In this document: one piece after another, positions 5,143 to 8,353 of the stretch
Layout: every line of letters starts with the position of its first letter
How positions within the stretch are numbered: position 1 is the stretch's first letter
From: Pseudomonadota bacterium
GTDB taxonomy: Bacteria > Pseudomonadota > Alphaproteobacteria > Acetobacterales > Acetobacteraceae
Assembly: GCA_021819535.1 (NCBI GenBank)
Contig: JAKAQU010000113.1
Span: 1 to 8,353 of the forward strand
Direction of reading: 5' to 3'
DNA: 8,353 nt
Notes under the pieces: model-generated
What the model saw: only the letters and a program-made list of their open reading frames with translations
Databases searched by the model: none
Told to the model about the DNA's origin: nothing
Made by a program: the position numbers and the translations under genes

Positions 5143-6545
5143 GCGGCGGCGTGCTCCTCGTTGGCTGCGCGCCGCTCTCCGGCCAGCGAACGCGGGCCGG
5201 CGGCGGCGATGGTGACCTCGATTTCGTGTCCGATCAGGCTCTCCGGCCCATCGAGATGGACCGCCTGGAGATAGGGGCTGCGGCCGGCGATCTGGCCGCG
5301 ATGGCGACCACGGCCGGTCACCAGAACGCCGATCCGCCGCCCGACCAGGCTCGCGTTGAATGTCTGCTGCTGGGCTGCGAGCAGGGCCTGAAGGGCGGCA
5401 AGACGGGCTTCTTTCTCGGGTTCGGGCACCTGGCCGGGTGCTGTCGCCGCCGGCGTTCCGGGGCGGGGCGAGTATTTGAAGCTGTAGGCCTGGGCGAAGC
5501 CGACTTCGCGGACCAGGTCGAGTGTCGCCGCGAACTCGGCCGCCGTCTCGCCGGGGTAGCCGACGATGAAATCGGACGAGAGCGCGATATCGGGCCGCGC
5601 CCGGCGGAGACGCTCGATGAGGCGGAGATAATCGGCGCCGGTATGGCGGCGGTTCATGGCGGCGAGGATGCGGTCGGCCCCGGATTGCACCGGCAGATGC
5701 AAAAACGGCATCAGCATCGGCAGATCGCCGTGGGCGGCGATCAGCGCGTCGTCCATGTCGCGGGGATGCGACGTCGTGTAGCGGAGCCGAAGGAGGCCGG
5801 GGATTTCGGCGAGTGCCCGCAAAAGCCGCGCGAGATTCCATTCGCCGCCGGCCGGCGCATCCCCATGCCAGGCATTGACGTTTTGGCCGAGAAGGGTGAT
5901 CTCCCGCGCCCCGGCGGCGACCAGGGCGCGGGCCTCGGCGAGCACGGCTTCCGCCGGGCGCGACGCCTCCACCCCCCGCGTATAGGGGACGACGCAGAAG
6001 CTGCAGAATTTGTCGCACCCCTCCTGGATCGCGAGGAAGGCGGTGACGCCGCCCGCCGGCATGGCGGCTTCGGGCAGATGGTCGAATTTGCTCTCGGGCG
6101 GAAACTCGGTCGCGATCACCGCCCGGCCGCCATGTTCGGCTTCGGCGATCATCTCGGGCAGGCGGTGATAGGTCTGCGGCCCGAGCACGATATCGACATA
6201 GGGCGCGCGGCGCAGGATCTCGGCCCCCTCGGCCTGGGCGACGCAGCCGGCGACGGCGAGCAGCATCCGCGTGCCGGCGGCGGCGCGCGCCTCCTTGAGG
6301 CGGCGCAGCCGGCCGAGTTCGGAAAACAGCTTTTCCGTCGCGTGCTCGCGGATATGACAGGTATTGAGGATCACCATGTCGGCGTCCTCGGCCGAAGCCG
6401 CCGGCCCGAAGCCGAGCGGGGCGAGGACATCGGCCATGCGGCCGCTGTCATAGACGTTCATCTGACAGCCCCAGGTGACGACATGGAGGCGCCGGGCAGC
6501 GGGCGGGCGGGTTTGGGAGGCGGCCAAGGGGGGTAGGGCGTTCAT
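5139..6545 (-). CDS. miaB: tRNA-2-methylthio-N6-dimethylallyladenosine synthase MiaB
   Basis: A 468-residue radical-SAM methylthiotransferase that adds the methylthio group at position 2 of i6A37 in tRNAs reading UNN codons. The N-terminal domain has the three auxiliary-cluster cysteines: C27 (WGCQMN), C63 (LNTCHIREHA) and C101 (AGCVAQAEG). The radical-SAM CxxxCxxC is C177, C181, C184 in GCDKFCSFCVVPYTRG, the form typical of MiaB rather than RimO or MtaB. LLGQNVNAW and the HLPVQSG segment follow. A TRAM domain closes the protein (about 395-455, LVGRRIGVLVTGRG...HLDGPESLIGHEIEVTI). The frame runs 33 codons further upstream, but ATG at 6543-6545 has GGAG 8 bases before it, and the conserved part starts soon after. 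miaB heads the block and its TGA overlaps the phoH start, so the two are surely cotranscribed. Confidence 0.96.
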   Translation of the reverse strand: MNALPPLAASQTRPPAARRLHVVTWGCQMNVYDSGRMADVLAPLGFGPAASAEDADMVILNTCHIREHATEKLFSELGRLRRLKEARAAAGTRMLLAVAGCVAQAEGAEILRRAPYVDIVLGPQTYHRLPEMIAEAEHGGRAVIATEFPPESKFDHLPEAAMPAGGVTAFLAIQEGCDKFCSFCVVPYTRGVEASRPAEAVLAEARALVAAGAREITLLGQNVNAWHGDAPAGGEWNLARLLRALAEIPGLLRLRYTTSHPRDMDDALIAAHGDLPMLMPFLHLPVQSGADRILAAMNRRHTGADYLRLIERLRRARPDIALSSDFIVGYPGETAAEFAATLDLVREVGFAQAYSFKYSPRPGTPAATAPGQVPEPEKEARLAALQALLAAQQQTFNASLVGRRIGVLVTGRGRHRGQIAGRSPYLQAVHLDGPESLIGHEIEVTIAAAGPRSLAGERRAANEEHAAA

Positions 6546-6662
6546 CACAATCACTCCGTTCGCCGCCGCCGGACCAATCCGGACGGAAGCGGCGGAGCCA
6601 TTGCCTTCCACGGCGCGGCGGTCAAGGGCAAAGCCGCCTACCAACCCCTAAGATCATGCGCC

Positions 6663-6693
6663 ATTTTGAGAGCGTGAAAGGTGCTTCTGTCAA
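6663..6693 (-). promoter_or_regulatory. Candidate promoter of the miaB block
   Basis: A perfect -35 hexamer TTGACA is on the - strand (6688-6693). The -10 is less good: CAAAAT (6663-6668) at 19 bases, or TCAAAA at 18. Transcription would start near 6655, about 110 bases before miaB. No other promoter-like pair was seen in the 198 bases between the yqgE stop and miaB. Confidence 0.4.
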
Positions 6694-6743
6694 GCGACAA
6701 CCGCATGACAGCGGCCGTCGACGCAACGCCGTCGCCCGGCGTT

Positions 6744-7373
6744 TCAGCCATGCCCGGCCGTGCCGGAGAGGAGGAGCGGGTCGATCTTGAGCTTGGCGAG
6801 TGCCCGGCGCCACTTCGTTTCGTGGTCGGCATCGAACAAAAGCGCCTCGTCCGCCGGCGCGGAGAGCCAGACATTCTGCTGGATTTCCTGGTCGAGCTGA
6901 CCCGGCCCCCAACCGACATAGCCAAGCGCGAGCAGCCCCTGGCGCGGGCCGTTGCCGCCGGCGATGGCTTTCAGAATATCGAGGCTCGCGGTCAGCGCGA
7001 GGCGTTCATCGACGCGGAGACTGGCCTCATCGGTCCAGTCGGCGGTATGGAGCACGAAGCCGCGGGCGTGATCGACCGGGCCGCCGGAGCAGAGCCGGAT
7101 ATGGCGCGCCGGCGGCAGGGGCGCGATGTCGAGCTGGCGCAGCAGATCCTCGAAACTCGGCTGATCGAGCGGCCGGTTGAGCATGATGCCCATCGCGCCC
7201 TCTGGCGTGTGAGCGCAGAGATAAATGACGCTGCGGGCAAAATTGGGATCGCTCAACTCCGGCATGGCGATCAGGATCTGTCCGGTCAGTATCAAGCCGC
7301 CGCGTTGCGACCCGGCCGACCTTGGCGGGGCGGGCTTGGCGGCGGGCGGGCGAGAGGGTGCGCGGCGGGGCAT
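6744..7373 (-). CDS. yqgE: YqgE/AlgH family protein
   Basis: A 209-residue YqgE/AlgH (DUF179) protein of unknown molecular function. Family blocks are in order: LTGQILIAMPELSDPNFARSVIYLCAH (29-55), EGAMGIMLNRPL (58-69), SGGPVDHARGFVLHT (96-110), DILKAIAGG (132-140), GYVGWGPGQLDQEI (151-164) and NVWL (167-170). The first 25 residues are rich in Pro, Ala, Arg and Ser and are not part of the fold; similar basic tails occur in other alphaproteobacterial members. ATG at 7371-7373 is the first good methionine before the conserved LTGQ, although no clear ribosome-binding site precedes it. A longer frame upstream would run through the peroxiredoxin promoter region and its start, so it is rejected. 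The gene diverges from the peroxiredoxin gene, 136 bases apart. Published links of the family to alginate regulation do not transfer here. Confidence 0.9.
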   Translation of the reverse strand: MPRRAPSRPPAAKPAPPRSAGSQRGGLILTGQILIAMPELSDPNFARSVIYLCAHTPEGAMGIMLNRPLDQPSFEDLLRQLDIAPLPPARHIRLCSGGPVDHARGFVLHTADWTDEASLRVDERLALTASLDILKAIAGGNGPRQGLLALGYVGWGPGQLDQEIQQNVWLSAPADEALLFDADHETKWRRALAKLKIDPLLLSGTAGHG

Positions 7374-7509
7374 GGCGACAGATTTGGGGATTTTCGCGCC
7401 GCAACGCAAGCGCAGGTTGGTTCCGGCCGGAATTTGGTCTAAGGAGTCCGGCTTTCCGGCAACCCGCGCCCCGGGCCACGCTCCGGGCCGCAAGAGAGCG
7501 AGCACGCGC
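7374..7509. promoter_or_regulatory. Divergent intergenic region of yqgE and the peroxiredoxin gene
   Basis: This 136-base region must hold both promoters. It contains a perfect 12-base palindrome, TTCCGGCCGGAA (7421-7432), and a GAGTC (GANTC) site at 7444-7448, one of very few in the window. A direct repeat of CCGGGCC / CCGGGCC follows near 7475-7493. I could not assign convincing -35/-10 pairs on either strand. The palindrome could be an operator, but that is a guess. Confidence 0.4.
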
Positions 7510-7992
7510 ATGACGATCAAGGTTGGCGATACCATTCCTTCGATGAAGCTGATGACGGCCTCCGCCGAAGGGCCGAAGGAAATTTCCACCGACGAGGTTT
7601 TTCAGGGCAAGACCGTGGTTCTGTTCGCGGTGCCGGGCGCCTTCACCCCGACCTGCAGCGCGAAGCATCTGCCCGGGTTCATCGAACTCGCCGATAAATT
7701 CTTCGCGAAAGGGGTGGATCGTATCGTCTGCATGGCGGTGAACGATCCGTTCGTGCTCGGGGCCTGGGCGAAGGACCAGGGCTCGGGCGAGAAGATCCTG
7801 ATGCTCGCCGACGGCTCGGGCGCGCTGACCAAGGCGATGGGTCTGGAACTCGACCTCGTCGCGCGCGGGCTCGGTGTGCGCAGCCAGCGTTTTGCCCTGG
7901 TCGCCAAGAACGGCAAGATCACCCATCTCGCGATCGAGGAGCCGGGCGGCTTCGATGTCAGCCGGGCCGAGGCGGTGCTGGCGGCGCTTTGA
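7510..7992 (+). CDS. Peroxiredoxin, Prx5/AhpE-like (thioredoxin fold)
   Basis: A 160-residue cytosolic peroxidase that reduces hydrogen peroxide and organic peroxides. The Prx motif is PGAFTPTCS (42-50), with T46 and the peroxidatic C49. LPGF follows, and the partner arginine is in GLGVRSQRFALV (R127), as in the human Prx5 group. The only other cysteine is C74 in IVCMAVND, which matches the non-catalytic conserved cysteine of Prx5. There is no C-terminal resolving cysteine, so it should work as a one-Cys type regenerated by glutathione/glutaredoxin or another thiol. ATG at 7510-7512 is the start because the protein then begins as in the family (MTIKVGDTIPSMKL). The frame is open back to 7225, but that part runs through the yqgE gene. 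A weak AAGAGAG precedes the start. Confidence 0.95.
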   Translation: MTIKVGDTIPSMKLMTASAEGPKEISTDEVFQGKTVVLFAVPGAFTPTCSAKHLPGFIELADKFFAKGVDRIVCMAVNDPFVLGAWAKDQGSGEKILMLADGSGALTKAMGLELDLVARGLGVRSQRFALVAKNGKITHLAIEEPGGFDVSRAEAVLAAL

Positions 7993-8015
7993 CAGATTGG
8001 TAGGGTATATTTTCG

Positions 8016-8041
8016 ATGGGGGGTGCCGCTATGCCCCCCAT
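8016..8041 (+). terminator. Probable terminator of the peroxiredoxin gene
   Basis: ATGGGGGG (8016-8023) and CCCCCCAT (8034-8041) form a perfect 8-bp GC-rich stem with a 10-base loop, 23 bases after the peroxiredoxin stop. The following bases are only TTAT, not a real T run, so it may be an inefficient or factor-assisted terminator. It lies at the boundary where base composition turns AT-rich. Confidence 0.45.
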
Positions 8042-8088
8042 TTATCAGCTTGGCTGACGTGAATCCTTCATCCGATCAAATTTATCTG

Positions 8089-8353
8089 TTAGGGAAAGAG
8101 TGAATTTAAGAGGTTTGGATTTTCTTCTATAAATTTCAATAAATGTGCTTCGGCTTCACCTCGATCTTTCTCGCTATCTGTGCCAGCATAGATCAATAAT
8201 TCGCAGCAAAAGATAACAATGTTATTTGGTTCCTGGGCGCGACGCACCGATTTAAGTCCAATTTCCATCTCGCAAAGCAAAGAAAGTATAACTTCTTTAT
8301 TGGGTTTACCTTGCCGAATTCTTAACTGAAATCCTTGAAAATATCGCTCATAT
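8089..8353 (-). CDS. Unrecognised AT-rich gene, C-terminal part only
   Basis: The - strand frame is open from the right edge to TAA at 8089-8091 (87 complete codons seen), with no start needed inside the window. An internal TTG at 8278-8280 could serve as a start, but the frame continues beyond it, so the gene probably begins outside. The visible protein reads YERYFQGFQLRIRQGKPNKE... and ends GEAEAHLLKFIEENPNLLNSLFP. It looks mostly alpha-helical and hydrophilic, with no membrane segment, signal peptide or motif I recognise. The two helices around NIVIFCCELLIYAG and AEAHLLKFIEENP recall helical repeats only vaguely. Its base composition (about 35-40% G+C) differs sharply from its neighbours, suggesting acquired DNA. 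It converges on the peroxiredoxin gene. It is probably a real gene; its function is unknown. Confidence 0.55.
   Translation of the reverse strand, partial: YERYFQGFQLRIRQGKPNKEVILSLLCEMEIGLKSVRRAQEPNNIVIFCCELLIYAGTDSEKDRGEAEAHLLKFIEENPNLLNSLFP

Noticed and set aside
5143..6018. N-terminal extension of phoH (623-residue version)
   Set aside because: The extra part overlaps miaB in another frame and is Arg/Pro-rich shadow translation; PhoH proteins are about 330 residues.
5151..6536. 461-codon open frame on the + strand opposite miaB
   Set aside because: In GC-rich DNA long antisense frames are common. miaB on the other strand has all catalytic motifs, and the antisense product shows no family features.
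7225..7509. Long N-terminal extension of the peroxiredoxin
   Set aside because: It would overlap yqgE on the other strand and add sequence unlike any peroxiredoxin; the family-like start is at 7510.
7993..8088. Possible tRNA 3' end or attachment site at the base-composition boundary
   Set aside because: No T-loop (GGTTCGAATCC-like) or CCA-flanked acceptor stem is present, and no direct repeat marking an insertion could be found within the window.
1..8353. CRISPR array, rRNA or tRNA genes
   Set aside because: No regularly spaced direct repeats and no rRNA or cloverleaf signatures seen on either strand.

Overview
The window is GC-rich (about two-thirds G+C by eye) and almost fully coding. It carries a gcrA-type cell-cycle regulator, an alphaproteobacterial-style phosphatidylethanolamine N-methyltransferase and the block miaB-phoH-ybeY-corC, so it comes from an alphaproteobacterium. 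The gcrA gene, and a strong shortage of the CcrM methylation motif GANTC (4 sites found by hand, about 25 expected from base composition), support this. An Acetobacteraceae-like organism is my best guess, but that is inference.

Layout from left to right: (1) the 3' part of a periplasmic solute-binding protein gene on the + strand, converging on (2) a pmtA-like SAM methyltransferase on the - strand. (3) A 344-base stretch without a convincing gene is followed by the small cold-shock gene cspA and then gcrA, both on the - strand and each with its own leader. (4) The - strand block miaB -> phoH -> ybeY -> corC occupies 6545 down to 2577. miaB and phoH overlap by four bases, as do ybeY and corC or nearly so, but phoH and ybeY are separated by a 221-base AT-rich, hairpin-filled spacer. 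(5) A yqgE gene (- strand) diverges from a Prx5-type peroxiredoxin gene (+ strand). (6) After the peroxiredoxin, base composition falls abruptly to roughly 35-40% G+C and an unrecognised - strand reading frame runs off the right edge.

Functionally, the central block is RNA maintenance: MiaB modifies A37 of tRNAs, PhoH/YbeZ is an ATPase that partners the rRNA endonuclease YbeY, and CorC/YbeX is the CBS-domain protein usually encoded with them. GcrA is a sigma70-associated cell-cycle regulator that reads GANTC methylation.

I see no mobile element, CRISPR array, tRNA or rRNA, and no clear undescribed multigene system. The parts most worth a second look are the terminator-like spacer inside the phoH-ybeY pair, the gcrA promoter with a DnaA-box-like site, and the AT-rich gene at the right edge.
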